Below the pieces are notes generated by a model. The model was not told where the DNA came from. It saw only the letters and a program-made list of their open reading frames with translations, and did no database searches. DNA of 64,000 nucleotides. Origin: Setoptus koraiensis. Lineage: Eukaryota > Arthropoda. Shown one piece after another: positions 1 to 11,400 of the stretch. The stretch spans positions 15,004,001 to 15,068,000 of the forward strand of contig CM106586.1 of assembly GCA_048013815.1 (NCBI GenBank), in the 5' to 3' direction. Within the stretch, counting starts at the first letter, position 1. Each line of letters begins with the position of its first letter. The translations under genes and the position numbers were made by a program.

Positions 1-624
1 CAACAATCAGTATCAAAAGAACACTAAATATACTCATGTATGTAAATATATCCAGACAGATATACAGATATGTAGCTGACAAGTTTCCGTCGTTGGAACT
101 TCCAGAAGATATAGCTCGAGAGAAAGAATCTAACAAATAGAATTGTGTTTGTGTACATTTCACATAAAGTGCTCACAAGCACACTATCGAACAAAAGCAC
201 ACGAGATGCTCACGAGCGGCAGTTGTGCGCATTGCGCAATCCGATGGCCAGATGATGTATAAATTCAGGCTCCACCACAACGTTTTATTGTACTGTAACA
301 GTGCACAGTGTTGTGTAGCGCATTGAGTAGCAGTTACCGCTGTGAGACATTGTGCCAACATTGGCAACAACATCACTGTTACATTCGCCACCATTGAGAC
401 TTGTGAATTGTGGGCACATTACCAACATTACTGGCGAGTGTTTGTGTGTCTGTGCTGATATTGTGTGCACGTTTTTGTGTACACATTTGAAATGGCTGCC
501 ATTCAAAACTGGTAACTTGAGTCTGAAAATCAATACAACCAACCAACAATTGAGTTTACGTAATAATATTATTATGTTGTCGTCTAGTATTATCTGGTTT
601 ATACCATCATAGTATATACATATA

Positions 625-662
<38 letters not shown>

Positions 663-1782
663 CACTCAATATTACATCGCCAGCATTAATGAGAAGAAGA
701 AATTACTAATTGATTAATAATAAATCACATTGTACCAATGCCAACTGCACATCGCTTGTTGGCCGAAAACAGACACATATTATTGAACATTTATTATTGA
801 ATTTCGCTATCATTGTTTGGATTATTCAGATTAACAATACAAAACAGAGTCACACAATTGAAGGAGATCACACATTCATTTCACCTCATGTATCACCACA
901 ATGTGTGAGATACTCAGATCAGTCTTTACAACATTATTGATAGCTTGAATAAATATATAATTTTAGTATAGGTATCATAATCATTATTAATATTATTATC
1001 GTATATTATCATTTAAATAACATCACTCGAGCAACACAGACGCAGCGAAGAATCTAGATCGAGAAAGTATTGACGCCAATGCAAACACAAAACAAACATA
1101 AGACATCAACGCCATCATGGAAATTAGCATGTTAGGCCAGCATTCAGCCAAAGCAAACTATCTTGATCTTATATGGATTGAAGATTTACATAGACACCAC
1201 AACATAGACAACACCGACAACTACTACAACAACAACCACAACAGCAGCAGCAACAATAACAACAGAGATAACAATTGAAACACAATTTAGTCACATTAGA
1301 CCAAGCGACTCACACATAGATGAAGATAGCAGAGAGTCCAAAAGGTTAAGGGACTTTCATTAGAGGATATTACATATTCAGTTTATATTTCAACCTATTG
1401 CAATCTGAACAAACGATCAGAGATTAGTCAACACTACTATCAACTTTATTAGAATTCTTCATAACCCTTTAAACCACGCCCAAATCTAATATCTTCTTTA
1501 CATTATTATATTCACATATTGATCATTGTTAGAAAAATATGACCATCAGATAACATATTCAGTTATATATGATTAATTCACCATAAAACTCGTACAAGTT
1601 CATCATTGACTCTACTATTATCATAAATGATTTGTCTTCCAGCAGAGCATCTTGAATTAACAATCAGTCGATAAAACCAGCATTGTCACAGAACCCCCGA
1701 GTGAACAATTATTATTTAGAAGAAAACCTCAAGGATAGTAATAACGCTAGAAACTTGCGTTGGAGCCGCACAACAAGACAAT
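1..1782. other. AT-rich leader/intergenic region upstream of the Id-like gene
   Basis: No convincing coding region is seen. Open frames here are short and partly made of simple sequence. The stretch holds a TA microsatellite (about 614-660) and a CAA/CAG-rich patch (about 1200-1275), typical of long arthropod 5' UTRs. The downstream HLH gene starts at 1783, so part of this is probably its promoter and 5' UTR. No splice site could be fixed. Confidence 0.5.
614..660. repeat. TA dinucleotide microsatellite
   Basis: Nearly uninterrupted TA repeat of about 45 bases in otherwise unique AT-rich DNA. Confidence 0.9.
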
Positions 1783-2151
1783 ATGACCGTCTCCACCAGG
1801 GTCTGTAATGATTTTGAAGAAATGGAAAATTGCAACTACTCAAATGGAGAGAATGATCATGAACCCTCCTGTGACAATGGTAACCACACCAGTACCACCA
1901 CCACCACCACCAACGGTAATAGCCATACATCCTCAACAAATCGTGCCAATGATCATCCAGCCCTACTGCAGCTATTAGCTAAATTACAAGAAATGGTCCC
2001 TAACATGCCTAGGGAGAGGAACTTGTCTCAATTAGAGATCATCAACAATGTGATCGAATACATTCAAGCATTGAGCGATTTAGTTGTAGATAGAAGTCAG
2101 CACACTAGCCAGAAGCACCACGTAACAGATTCAGCTCATTATAAAAAATAA
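1783..2151 (+). CDS. emc: Id/extramacrochaetae-type HLH protein without a basic region
   Basis: 122-residue ORF in one exon. Residues about 59-101 form a helix-loop-helix: helix 1 around LLQLLAKLQEMVP, loop NMPRERNLSQ, helix 2 LEIINNVIEYIQALSDLV. This matches the Id/emc family, including the conserved VP at the end of helix 1. No basic DNA-binding stretch precedes helix 1; instead there is a Ser/Thr/Asn-rich tract (residues 35-55, with a run of six Thr). Id proteins act in the nucleus as dominant-negative partners of bHLH activators (Daughterless/E proteins, proneural factors). Family membership is seen directly; the orthology label emc is inferred. The Met at 1783 is the first in frame. Extra 5' exons cannot be excluded. 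Confidence 0.8.
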   Translation: MTVSTRVCNDFEEMENCNYSNGENDHEPSCDNGNHTSTTTTTTNGNSHTSSTNRANDHPALLQLLAKLQEMVPNMPRERNLSQLEIINNVIEYIQALSDLVVDRSQHTSQKHHVTDSAHYKK

Positions 2152-3184
2152 TCTTAATTTTCACCAAATTCGATATATAGATATCGGATATATATTATGT
2201 GAAGAATGCCAGAGTCTATAAGATTTTTTTGGTACTTGTCGAAGACTAATATGGAATTTGATTCACAAGATGTGCACAAAGTACTGCAATAAATATATCT
2301 GCACATCAAAGTGGCCGATTGCCTAATTATTTTTTTCCAGTCATAACAGTCATCCACAAGAAAATTTCGTCTTCGATCTTTGTTAGTGAGACTCGTATGA
2401 TGAAATTAGGAGACATCTATAAGAAAATGGTTGTGCTCATAGTTTCAACTATAACCATCTACTCATGTATGATTTCTCAGTTATCTAGTCATATATCACA
2501 CATCTACAATTGGAAGTCTCTTTATAGACATCTTTTTATTACTCCACAACTTTGATTGATAAGATTGGTGGCTACATGAAAGACCAGATAGTAAGCAATT
2601 GAAAAAACTATCCTTGTCTCTAACGATTCAATCAAAGTCTTGTTCTTTCCTCTATGAATATTAGCAAAGCATAGTACTCTCAATTTATGTACTGAGTCTT
2701 GTTGAATTCATTATTGCTTAAGTTATGGTAACCTCACGATGCTGAGTAAAAGCTGAAATGATGATCATGCTGTTATGATTATCTTGGCAAACTAAGAGAA
2801 GAAGAAAAGAAACATCCTACAACTTTCTATCATTGACACTATTGAATTAATTAGACGTCTTTTGAACTAGTCAACATGAAGTTCCTACTAGTTAGTGATA
2901 TTTGGCGCATAATCTTAAGATCTCTATAAGTAGATAGTCATCACCAGAGTTTAACGTACAATAAATGAGAACGTAGTAAATCTAATGTGAAAATCTAGAT
3001 CTACGAAGAAATAAGAAAGCTAGATTTAGCTTGTAGCGTTCAATTGAGTTCTGTTTCTCGAACTGTTTAGACACAAAATAATCGACTATATTCATTACCT
3101 CGTTTCACCTTTTACCTAACAGGTCAAAAAGTGAAAAAATAGAAATCACTCATTAGCTCCTTTACGCTACAGCAGCAAAACAAG
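2152..3184. other. 3' UTR/intergenic sequence
   Basis: AT-rich, no coding region supported. A 78-codon open frame (2319-2555) has no recognisable domain or initiation context and is treated as chance. The last ~100 bases form the promoter/5' UTR of the ML-domain gene. Confidence 0.5.
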
Positions 3185-3900
3185 ATGCTTAAATACAACA
3201 AATTCACGAAGTACATTGGCATATTAGCTGTTGTCTTGGTGATTGGATTCAGCCAAGACGTATCCGGTCTAAACTATACAACCTGTGGTAAGTATAGTAT
3301 AAAGTCCCGATGTCGAAATATTTGATTCACAAATATCCTAATAATCTATCACAACATTTAATTCTTATACACCACCCATTAAGAAAAAGAAAAGCCATCA
3401 GGGGAAGTGATTGACATAAAAATAAACAGTTGCGAATCAACAACTGATAGGTGTGTGTTCATACGTGATAGTAATAAGACCATAGATCTCGATTTCAAGC
3501 CAAGTAAGTTCGGTTTTTTAGAAGAAAAATAGATGATGCACAGTCATCTGATATCGCATAAAATTGATATATAGGAAATTATCACTAAATAAGTTTCTAC
3601 ACTCTCAAATTCTACACTACAATAGAAAAGGATATCAATGAAGTCAAAGTCAAGGTATTCGGTAAATTGAAAACTTTACCTGTTCCGTTCAATATAAACC
3701 CAGATAAAGCATGTGGCAACTATGGTTTTGACTGTCCACTCAAGGAAGGAGAAAGTTACAAATTCCACATGACAATGCCGATATTGCGTACATACCCAAA
3801 GATAAACGTAGACGTTGTCATGAAGTTGGTTGACGAAAACAATTCACCGATTGTATGCGTTGAGATTCCAGCCATGATTCGTGAACCTCAAAAAGAGTAG
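3185..3900 (+). CDS. Secreted ML-domain (NPC2 / mite group-2-allergen-like) protein
   Basis: Three exons: 3185-3287, 3384-3503 and 3626-3900, joined in frame (498 nt, 165 residues). Donors are GTAAGT, acceptors end in AAG and TAG. A signal peptide is evident (hydrophobic GILAVVLVIGF), followed by the ML pattern: an early Cys after the signal, a C...RC pair in exon 2 (INSCESTTDRCVF), then ACGNYGFDCPL and a final VCVE, giving six cysteines as in NPC2/Der p 2. The length fits the family (about 140-165). ML proteins bind sterols or other lipids in the lumen or extracellular space; in mites the group-2 allergens belong here. The ligand cannot be told from sequence. It converges with the Tudor gene on the other strand. 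Confidence 0.85.
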
Positions 3901-3996
3901 AGTTATAAGAACGTATACTTACTGAGTCAATAAATCAATAAAAGTGATGAGATTGAAACTGAAAAGTGTTTATTAGATATCATTCGACTGTAAGTG

Positions 3997-4092
3997 TTGG
4001 CAAGCATCTTTCTCTTTGTTCATTCATATTGGCAAGCATCTTTCTCTTTGTTCATTCATATTGGCAGACATCTTTCTCTTTGTTCATTCATA
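3997..4092. repeat. 32-bp tandem repeat, three units
   Basis: Three near-identical 32-bp units start at 3997, 4029 and 4061 (each begins TTGGCA and contains CATCTTTCTCTTTGTTCATT). A partial fourth begins at 4093. It lies between two convergent genes, in the 3' flank of the Tudor gene. Confidence 0.9.
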
Positions 4093-4141
4093 TTGGCTAG
4101 CAACCACATGATTGGTGTTGAAGCATTGTTCAATATCTGGT

Positions 4142-4975
4142 TCAATTTTTGCATTCGACCATATTGTTAGCCAGAGAGACTTTAAATGGGTCATTGTTGA
4201 TTTGTGTTAGATCGAGTAGCCAGTTGGGCAAGACTGCCTTCCAAAATGGTGAGTTATAAGCTACCATTGGGATATCGACTTGCCAGATATCCCCGACTTT
4301 GTCCTTCGGCTTGATTATCAAATATCTGTTGGTTAGAAATTCGAAGACTTTGTTCACTTGCTCCTCATTGGCTTCTTTGAGACAGTTACAAGAGCAAAAT
4401 ACACCAAATGGGTCACGATTCATTTCTTCAATGATTCCAACATCCTCGACAATATCATCGAAAGTGAGCTGGCAAGCATTACCCCAATCGATGAAACTAA
4501 CTATGGCCTCTTTATTGGTGTTACTTTTGTCCACGACAATGGCTCTGTACCACTTGCCATCGCTGAAACGAGCGCCCACCAAGTGGCCTTTGTTTGTCTT
4601 TTTAGCAGGTCCGTTTGATTTGTACAATTGACCGAGTTTTGCATCTATGACCTCACCAAACTGACGCAATTCCTCGTTAGTATACTTGGCCAATTGTCCG
4701 AAAAATGTTTTATCCACTATATTTATCTCAGTGACATAAACAATTTCTGATTTTTTTAGTTCAACTTTTTCCATCAATTTGATACGTTTCTTTTTGTCTG
4801 AATGGCTTCTCTTTTTATCCGAATGGCTGCTCTTTTTATCTTTAGACGATGATTTTTTTGCAGATGATTCAGGGGAACTAACCGAAGGTTGAGGCGACTG
4901 CTCACATATCTGCATGGCCCCATCGTCACTTTGAAATGATGAGTTGGTGACGGATAAATAGGTTGTGTCGTCCAT
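4142..4975 (-). CDS. Tudor-domain protein with charged Ser/Lys N-terminus
   Basis: 277-residue single-exon ORF. Residues about 75-250 resemble an extended Tudor domain: a conserved GARFSDGKWYRAIV strand (about 134-147) then VSFIDWGNA (about 159-167), where the family norm is FIDYGN, so one aromatic-cage position is Trp instead of Tyr. The N-terminus (30-66) is low complexity, with the repeated block SHSDKK. Extended Tudor domains read symmetric dimethyl-arginine on Piwi or Sm-type proteins, in germ granules, piRNA pathways or RNA processing. Mites commonly have several stand-alone Tudor proteins, so a specific ortholog is not assigned. The start at 4975 is the first Met. It faces PRKRIP1 across about 670 bp. 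Confidence 0.75.
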   Translation of the reverse strand: MDDTTYLSVTNSSFQSDDGAMQICEQSPQPSVSSPESSAKKSSSKDKKSSHSDKKRSHSDKKKRIKLMEKVELKKSEIVYVTEINIVDKTFFGQLAKYTNEELRQFGEVIDAKLGQLYKSNGPAKKTNKGHLVGARFSDGKWYRAIVVDKSNTNKEAIVSFIDWGNACQLTFDDIVEDVGIIEEMNRDPFGVFCSCNCLKEANEEQVNKVFEFLTNRYLIIKPKDKVGDIWQVDIPMVAYNSPFWKAVLPNWLLDLTQINNDPFKVSLANNMVECKN

Positions 4976-5648
4976 TTTGTCGTTGCTAGTGTATCTTTTT
5001 GTTGATTTGGTGATAGTCAGAAATTAGAATTTAGGATTGTGGATTTAATTCGAAAGCAGGATTCAGTCATATGATTGTCGGTCGGAAGTAGATGAAACTG
5101 GTGATATTGTGAGAAAATGAATCACTTGCGCCGTTGATCGTTCACTTCAGGCCATGCTCACTTGTGGGATACACAAAGAATGATGTCACAGAAGCCAGCT
5201 AATGCATGGCGTCGAGGGCGTGTATCATCCATGTTGCTTATGACTAAATCAACACGTGTTACGTGATCCTTCCTCAAGTGGCCAACTAGACATGGCAAAA
5301 AGCGCCAATTCTGAAGCACTCGAACTTTGCCAGGGGGCGCCACCACCACGAGAGTGCCCTCTATGGCATAGAGTCTACGCTGTTCTTGTGTTTTGTTATT
5401 GATCATCATACACATCATTCGCAAGAGATATTGTCAGATATTTTCCATGGTATATCTCACCAAATATACCTCAACTGCACCGCTCTAAGATTTACTCTTT
5501 CAAGCATTCTGTCTAGATTGTGTCTGCTACAACAAAATGGAGATATTGTTTCAGGAAATGGACACGAATCAATAGACACGATCAAAATAGTTTCGGTACA
5601 ACAGCTGACAGGTGCACAATTGGGCATTACAGATACAGTGGACAGAGA
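4976..5648. promoter_or_regulatory. Intergenic region between divergent Tudor and PRKRIP1 genes
   Basis: The two genes diverge here, so both promoters should lie in this stretch. No convincing ORF. An in-frame upstream extension of the PRKRIP1 ORF (to 5520) has no family similarity and is probably 5' UTR. Confidence 0.45.
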
Positions 5649-6122
5649 ATGGCGAATCCCAAATCAAAGGACATCACCTATGACAATATAAAATGCAAAA
5701 TTGAGAAATTAATGTCCAATCCAGACAAGATTATTGATTTTCCCGACACTAGTATGAGCGTGAAGAAGAAACATGAGCCACCTGACTTTGTACGAAACGT
5801 TATGGGATCATCGGCCGGGGCAGGCTCCGGTGAATTTCATGTATATAGACATTTGAGACGAAAAGAGATGGCCAGACTGAAGGATTTGGAAGAGGAGGCA
5901 AAAGTGGATGAGTTGGACGCGAAATTTCAGGAGAAACTGGAGGCAAACAAGCGATTCGCCGAAGAGAGAACAGCCAAAAGACGAAAGAAACGAGAAAAAG
6001 CAAAGCAACGTTTAAAGATGCAAAAGTTGTCCCGGACCCAAGCTAAGCAAGACTCATCTAATGTCGATTCAAAATCTAATTCCGACAGTGAACAAGACGC
6101 GCAGATCGTACCATCCAGTTGA
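5649..6122 (+). CDS. PRKRIP1: PRKRIP1-like spliceosomal protein
   Basis: 157 residues from the Met at 5649; an upstream in-frame Met at 5520 adds 43 residues without similarity. The core [20 protein letters not shown] followed by [10 protein letters not shown] is the diagnostic block of PRKRIP1, followed by a long charged helix ([30 protein letters not shown]). In known spliceosomes the protein is a long-helix component of the catalytic-stage (C/C*) complex that contacts U2 and the branch helix; the vertebrate name comes from PKR binding. It is expected in the nucleus. The acidic Ser-rich tail is of low complexity. Confidence 0.9.
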   Translation: MANPKSKDITYDNIKCKIEKLMSNPDKIIDFPDTSMSVKKKHEPPDFVRNVMGSSAGAGSGEFHVYRHLRRKEMARLKDLEEEAKVDELDAKFQEKLEANKRFAEERTAKRRKKREKAKQRLKMQKLSRTQAKQDSSNVDSKSNSDSEQDAQIVPSS

Positions 6123-6344
6123 AAGAAACTTTTGTTAGAAAATACCTGAATACTTCTGCAGCTAATTTATCTGTAACAACCCAAAAGATAGTTTTTTCCA
6201 CATTGGGTTTTTAGCAAACTTATGTATTTATATTGTTCAATATACGTGTAAAAAAGATAAATGTTTCCGATCGATGATTGAAATATTAGCCGATGTCATA
6301 TTGGCTAAACGAAGCTTAGGTAATGTTGGCAAAAAGTCAAAAAG

Positions 6345-6417
6345 TACTCTCGGCGGGACTCGAACCCGCAATCTCCGGTTTAGGAGACCGGCGTCTTCTC
6401 CATTAGACTACGAGAGC
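6345..6417 (-). tRNA. tRNA-Arg (anticodon CCT)
   Basis: Read on the minus strand from 6417, the 73 nt fold as a cloverleaf: acceptor GCTCTCG pairing with CGAGAGT (a G-U closing pair), D arm GTCTAATGGAGAAGAC, anticodon stem CCGGT/ACCGG with loop CTCCTAA (anticodon CCT), and T arm with GGTTCGAGTCC. No intron. A T-rich Pol III terminator is not obvious immediately downstream. It sits between PRKRIP1 and EMG1. Confidence 0.92.
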
Positions 6418-6585
6418 TAACATGTCTTTGTGCCGCTGTGGCTTGTATCAATTTCTGTGCGCCTTCTATGGTTAAGCACGTACTCACGACGGATATTAGG
6501 TATGCTCGGAATTCTTTTGGAAGACAAATGATTGAAATTTGTTCGGCACGTGTTACAGGTTAGGTGCTTATCTATGTCCGTTTAT

Positions 6586-7437
6586 TCAGATAATATTCAA
6601 ATGTTTTTCAAAAGCAGTTGCCACTTTGACACAAATGTGCGTCGGAGTGAGCGGATACTGACTAATACAACAGACTTTGATATCCTTGTCCGATTTAGAT
6701 TTAGTTTCTTTGATCAAGACTACCTTGTCAGATTTGGAGGAATCAATTGAATTAATATTCAAATTTATGGGAGTTGAATCGATAAAAATGACAACAGGAA
6801 GATGTCTTTCCACAGGGATGTTGTCTGGGTCAATTGTGGTAGCCAGGTCATCGTTATCTGACGATTTGAGCTTACTTGAACCTTTAACAATTTCGGACAA
6901 CTCGCCCATGGGTGTTTCTTCGTCATAATTGATTACCCTAAACTTGACACTATCAGGGTGGAGTTGCTTGTCAATCGGACCTTCTAGTATCCTCATCAAA
7001 TTTATGGGACCGTCTTTTGTTGTCACTTGCGGTAGTGTGCCGGCAACAAGAAAGCTCGCCATCAAATGAGAGAACCGCTTATATGTTCTGGGCATTCTAG
7101 TTTCTCTGTGTATTTGAATCACTTGGCCGTCATGAGTTCTTACGTAGACTTGCAAGAGTTCGGCGTGATTTAATGGGGAATCAAACAACATCAATAGGCA
7201 CTGATGCACCAGGTCAGGTCTGAAATTGTGTTTAATAGTTAGATACTCATCGTATTTTCCTTTGAATTTCGATCTTTGCACTGAACTGTTCGGTGCAATA
7301 TGTTCTTCAGTTAGCAGCTCGTATTTGTCCTCTGTTTTCTCGATCCTATGAGCGACAAGATGTGCATCGTCTATGACAGCAATCAGGCGTTTTGAAGTAT
7401 CCCTGGCGTTCTTGCTGAGCTTCTTGGCTTTGATCAT
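6586..7437 (-). CDS. EMG1: EMG1/NEP1 rRNA pseudouridine N1-methyltransferase
   Basis: 283-residue single-exon ORF. The blocks RPDLVHQCLLMLFDSPLN, HAELLQVYVRTHDG, RMPRTYKRFSHLM and the C-terminal ISQYPLTPTHICVKVATAFE align with EMG1/Nep1 of eukaryotes. This SPOUT-fold enzyme N1-methylates a pseudouridine in the 18S rRNA loop and is needed for small-subunit biogenesis in the nucleolus. An insert of about 20 Ser/Asp-rich residues (near KGSSKLKSSDNDD) sits between the GELSEIV segment and the conserved VVIFIDS strand. The gene shares a short divergent promoter with mRpL14. A piece of its 5' coding end and this promoter has been copied to about 40.85-41.5 kb and 15.66-15.87 kb. Confidence 0.92.
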   Translation of the reverse strand: MIKAKKLSKNARDTSKRLIAVIDDAHLVAHRIEKTEDKYELLTEEHIAPNSSVQRSKFKGKYDEYLTIKHNFRPDLVHQCLLMLFDSPLNHAELLQVYVRTHDGQVIQIHRETRMPRTYKRFSHLMASFLVAGTLPQVTTKDGPINLMRILEGPIDKQLHPDSVKFRVINYDEETPMGELSEIVKGSSKLKSSDNDDLATTIDPDNIPVERHLPVVIFIDSTPINLNINSIDSSKSDKVVLIKETKSKSDKDIKVCCISQYPLTPTHICVKVATAFEKHLNII

Positions 7438-7881
7438 TCTATTGACTGGTTTGGGTTCCTAGCTTAGAAGACTCCACAACACATGAGTAGAATTTCTATG
7501 GAGATGAACAGATGATAATAACTTTGAAGATAATAACAAATGAACAAATATTTCGACTTTCGTAAGTAAGCCTTACCAAAGATGATAACCACGTGTCATG
7601 CAATTTTCATTACAGAGAATGCATAATGAACGCATGAGTTAGTGCGCCACTCGCATGTCGAGCGCACATGTGATTCTACGTAAAACTAAAATAAATGCAA
7701 AAAAAAAAAAACGAAAACATTAAATGCAAAATATATATTTATTGGCCATATCTCATCTTTATCTGGTCCGTATTTACAAAATACAATCTGATGGAATGGT
7801 CCTCTTTAAAATAGTATTAGTTGTTGGTATTTAAGAATAATATATACAATTGTGGATCAATTATAATAAGAATAAGAGAGG
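7438..7881. promoter_or_regulatory. Bidirectional promoter region of EMG1 and mRpL14
   Basis: 444 bp between two divergent start codons. It contains a poly-A run (about 7700-7711) and the block CGCCACTCGCATGTCGAGCG (about 7651-7670), which is kept unchanged in the duplicated copy in front of the IleRS gene at 41 kb. This conservation marks it as a candidate core element. Nothing else is recognised. Confidence 0.6.
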
Positions 7882-8265
7882 ATGTTTATTACACAAACGA
7901 GGTCACAAATATTTAAATTGACTAGATTGAGAGTTGTCGACAACAGTGCCATTGGGAAGGAGGCCGCATTAGCATCTAAACCGGTCAAGTGCATTCAGAT
8001 TTATAACAAAAATGAATCGAGACATGGTGGTGTAGGAGACAAAGTGCTAGTCACCATTTTAGGACAGATGAAAAAGGGCTATGTTGTTGGATGTGTGGCA
8101 AAACAGCGCACCTTTGTTCCGAGATATGATACGAACAATGTTGTCTTGGTGGACAACAACGATGTGCCTCTAGGCACAAGGATCACCTATCCGATTCCGA
8201 ATTGTCTTAGGAAAAGAGGGCCCGAAGTGGCCAGGCTCATGGCCGTTTGTACTAAGTTTGTATAA
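7882..8265 (+). CDS. mRpL14: Mitochondrial ribosomal protein uL14m
   Basis: 127-residue single-exon ORF with the L14/uL14 fold markers: RVVDNSAIGKEA at the first strand, GVGDKVLVTILGQMKKG, VDNNDVPLGTRITYPIP and the C-terminal RKRGPEVARLMAVCTKFV. The mitochondrial form is indicated by divergence from cytosolic L23 and by a short Arg/Thr-rich N-terminus (TQTRSQIFKLTRLR) that can serve as an import signal. uL14 sits at the large-subunit interface near the bS6/bL19 bridge region. The first ~38 codons and the whole upstream region recur in front of the IleRS ORF at 41,407. Confidence 0.92.
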   Translation: MFITQTRSQIFKLTRLRVVDNSAIGKEAALASKPVKCIQIYNKNESRHGGVGDKVLVTILGQMKKGYVVGCVAKQRTFVPRYDTNNVVLVDNNDVPLGTRITYPIPNCLRKRGPEVARLMAVCTKFV

Positions 8266-8457
8266 TAGATACTATATTTGTAGTTGGAATCTGACCGAAC
8301 AATCAACTTAGTAGATTCTAGATTGTTCAACAATCTCTGTACCCCCATGGAAATGTACTATCTCTTTAAGATTGTTTATTGTCAATCTTGGGACGTTCAA
8401 ATTGTATCTTTTCTTTATTGATTGAAATGCATTTCAGTAACAGTTGCTTTCTCGTCA

Positions 8458-11400
8458 TTAGTTTGGGCTTGTGCTTCCGATAGGCCTTGGGTTACTAGGA
8501 GCAGAGTCAAAATCCTCGTCCTCCTCATCATCTCCTGAGCCACCATCTAACCTTCTGCTAGTTGGTTGTCTGTTGCCCCTAAACGAGAATGGGTCAAATG
8601 GTTCTTCCGTGCCTTCTCTCCAGTATCTTAAATCTACCCAGGGTATTTGTTCGCAAGAGATCTTGGCATTCCTGCAAGACAGAAATTTCAGCATTTTAAT
8701 TAATATCTTCCAGCGGACTTGTGTTAAATTTCGTGATATGAGGAAATATTTGGTGAGAATACTTACCAATTCGATGGTTTTAAAAAAGCTAAGGGTTGTA
8801 TTCGTTCGATAGCATCGCTATTATCACAAATTATTCTTGCCATGGAGGCTCTCTTGATCTCTGTCAGTTGACCAGGCGTGAAAGCTCCTGCTTGATTGCC
8901 GTTCTCGTACCAATAACGATCGCCAACTTTCAATCTTCTAAACTGTTCGCCTATGATACATGCAAACACAGGACCAACTAGTGCATCTGCATGATAGATG
9001 AAAAAAACATTTCGTCACTAAACCTTCATAATCAGCGGTCGATACATTAAGTAATTAATAGTGATAAAAGTTACTAACCCTTGAGTTTCTTCTCATAGTT
9101 TCCAGCTATGAACAGATCTATATCATCAACATGTGCATACAATTGTGAGAAAGTTTGCGAAGCTCCAGGCAACATGACATTGTCTAGTTGCTGAAATGTC
9201 CTTATCTTTGGAAGACCGCAAGCCTCTCTAAAGAAGTTGTAACCTGGCAAGCCATGATCTCTGCCACGTTGAATGTTTATGGAGACCAAATCCATGCCGA
9301 AGCTTGAATTTGTATCTTGAAATAAATGATTAGTTAACTCTTCAGTGAAATGATTATCTATTGATTGGGATGGCTCATTGATCATAGAGTGTATGCATCC
9401 ATCATAGTTTCCTTCTCTATATAATGAAGCAGGATTGTTGAAAATGTTTCTCAGCTTGAATTGCTGTATTAGCTGGCCATCTTCTGTCTGAAAATTGAAT
9501 GAACTCTGTACTAGAGAATGTAACCTGTAGGCTGCTCCGGCGAACTCATTTATTATCGAGGGATTAGTTTCTGGATCATATGCCAAAGAGTAGCCTTGGT
9601 TCGTTTGACTCAATTCTAATCTAAAATCACGCATCACTGTTGGGCCCAATATTAACGGAAGCCATTCACTATAAGTGATATGTTGTATGGTTGCTATAAC
9701 CTGAGTATGGATGGTAAACATAAAAAATTGGTCAGTTATATGGGGGCCTGAAATGATGGCTGAATGCATCAGTCTAAATGATACTTACAACTCGTCTAGT
9801 CTCTTGGTATATCTTTTCGTCGGGCCACTCTGGATTCAGTGACCACAGTATTCTCGCCACCCTATTATGTTCACGCAATAGCATGGCATGAGTAGTGACC
9901 AATCCAGTCAATTCATTGACCCTGTTGTCTCCGGCCACAAAGCATCTCATACCACGTCGAATACCTGATGTAGGCAATATACAGCCTTCGCCTATGCGAG
10001 CATCGAATGGTAGAAATTCGGCCCCATTTATACGTGAGCTCTTCATCAGGCCTCCTTGGAATTGCCTTAAACCTACTGCTTGTTGTTCATCGTTACCATA
10101 AATCATTGAGGCATCAATAAAATGCGTCAATTGATTCAATTGTTCCCTAGCTCGCAATCTACAGCCAATGGGTGGCGACGGTGCGTTTCTGACGAGATTC
10201 ATACAACCAATGTTGTGACGCGAATAGAATGGATCATTGTCTGGTAATAGAATACTTATACAAGCTGGATGCTTGAATCTTGGATCAGTTAAGAAGCGTC
10301 TATTGCAGCAATCTATGCTGGTGCCCTGAGGTGTTTGCATGGGCGTAGTGGCCGCCAATGTAAGATCATGATCAATGAATTGGCCCCATTGCATTAACAT
10401 TACAGAGGCCTTTAGATCCGTTCTATCCGACCATTTTATAGTGGACAAGCTAACCGTTCTAGGATTTGGCAATGGCACATTTGTTATACCTGTTCGTCTC
10501 ATCTCGTTTACGCCATCCTCGTAATCTGGTGGTAATATTCTTGTGTAAGGTGAATTGGCCCTACCCCAACCAGTATGTCTGAGATTGTTGCAACTACCAT
10601 CGAAGGAGCGATATTTGAATTGTGCAGCACCCCTTGGGCAAACAGGGTCACCCGGACAACGGGACGCAAGATTTGTTTGTGAAAAGTCAATATCCGGCAA
10701 CTGCGACCTCCTTCTAGATGCTACCTGACTAGTAGCATTGTCGTTGTCCTGTTCAGATGATGTAATCACTGTTGTGTCGCCGTCGTTATTAATGTTTGTA
10801 TTTCCACTACCGCTCAACTTGTCCTGTTGTTGTTGTTGTCGTTGTCTTAACGCTATCCTAGTTGCTACAGCCAGGAAATCCTGACCGTCTTTAGCTAGTT
10901 TTGTAACTTGTGGATTGTTTCGTAATCCAATAAAACGTTGATGCAAATCGCTGGGCGAGTTCTTTTCAAGTGTCGCGCCTTCATCGACAAAGTTTTTCTC
11001 TATTTCGCTTGATCTATCTGACTCACTTTGGCCTTGAAACACTTGCGTAATAATGTCTCTCAAAGCGTCCAAAGTTAATTTAGACGACGGACTACTTTGT
11101 TGTAATTCTTGTTTCTGTAAGAATGACTGTATTGGATTGAATTGTTGCTGATTTTGTTGATTTTGAAATTGTTGTTGGTTTTGTCTGTTACGCTTGGGAC
11201 AGCATACCAATGAAAAACCACCCGGACATTGACCACCGCCCATCTCGTATTTAATTGAAGGGCCATGCCTGTGATAACAAGCAGCCAAAGGTCGACAAAC
11301 ACCTTGGACACCCTCGGCTGTTTGACAGTAAATTTTCTCGCGTTTGTTAGGAGATTGCCAAGGTGGCCGATTGCCACCTTGTCCATTGTGATTGTGATGG

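Noticed and set aside
2319-2555. 78-codon ORF after the Id-like gene
   Set aside because: No domain, no conserved context, AT-rich 3' UTR composition.
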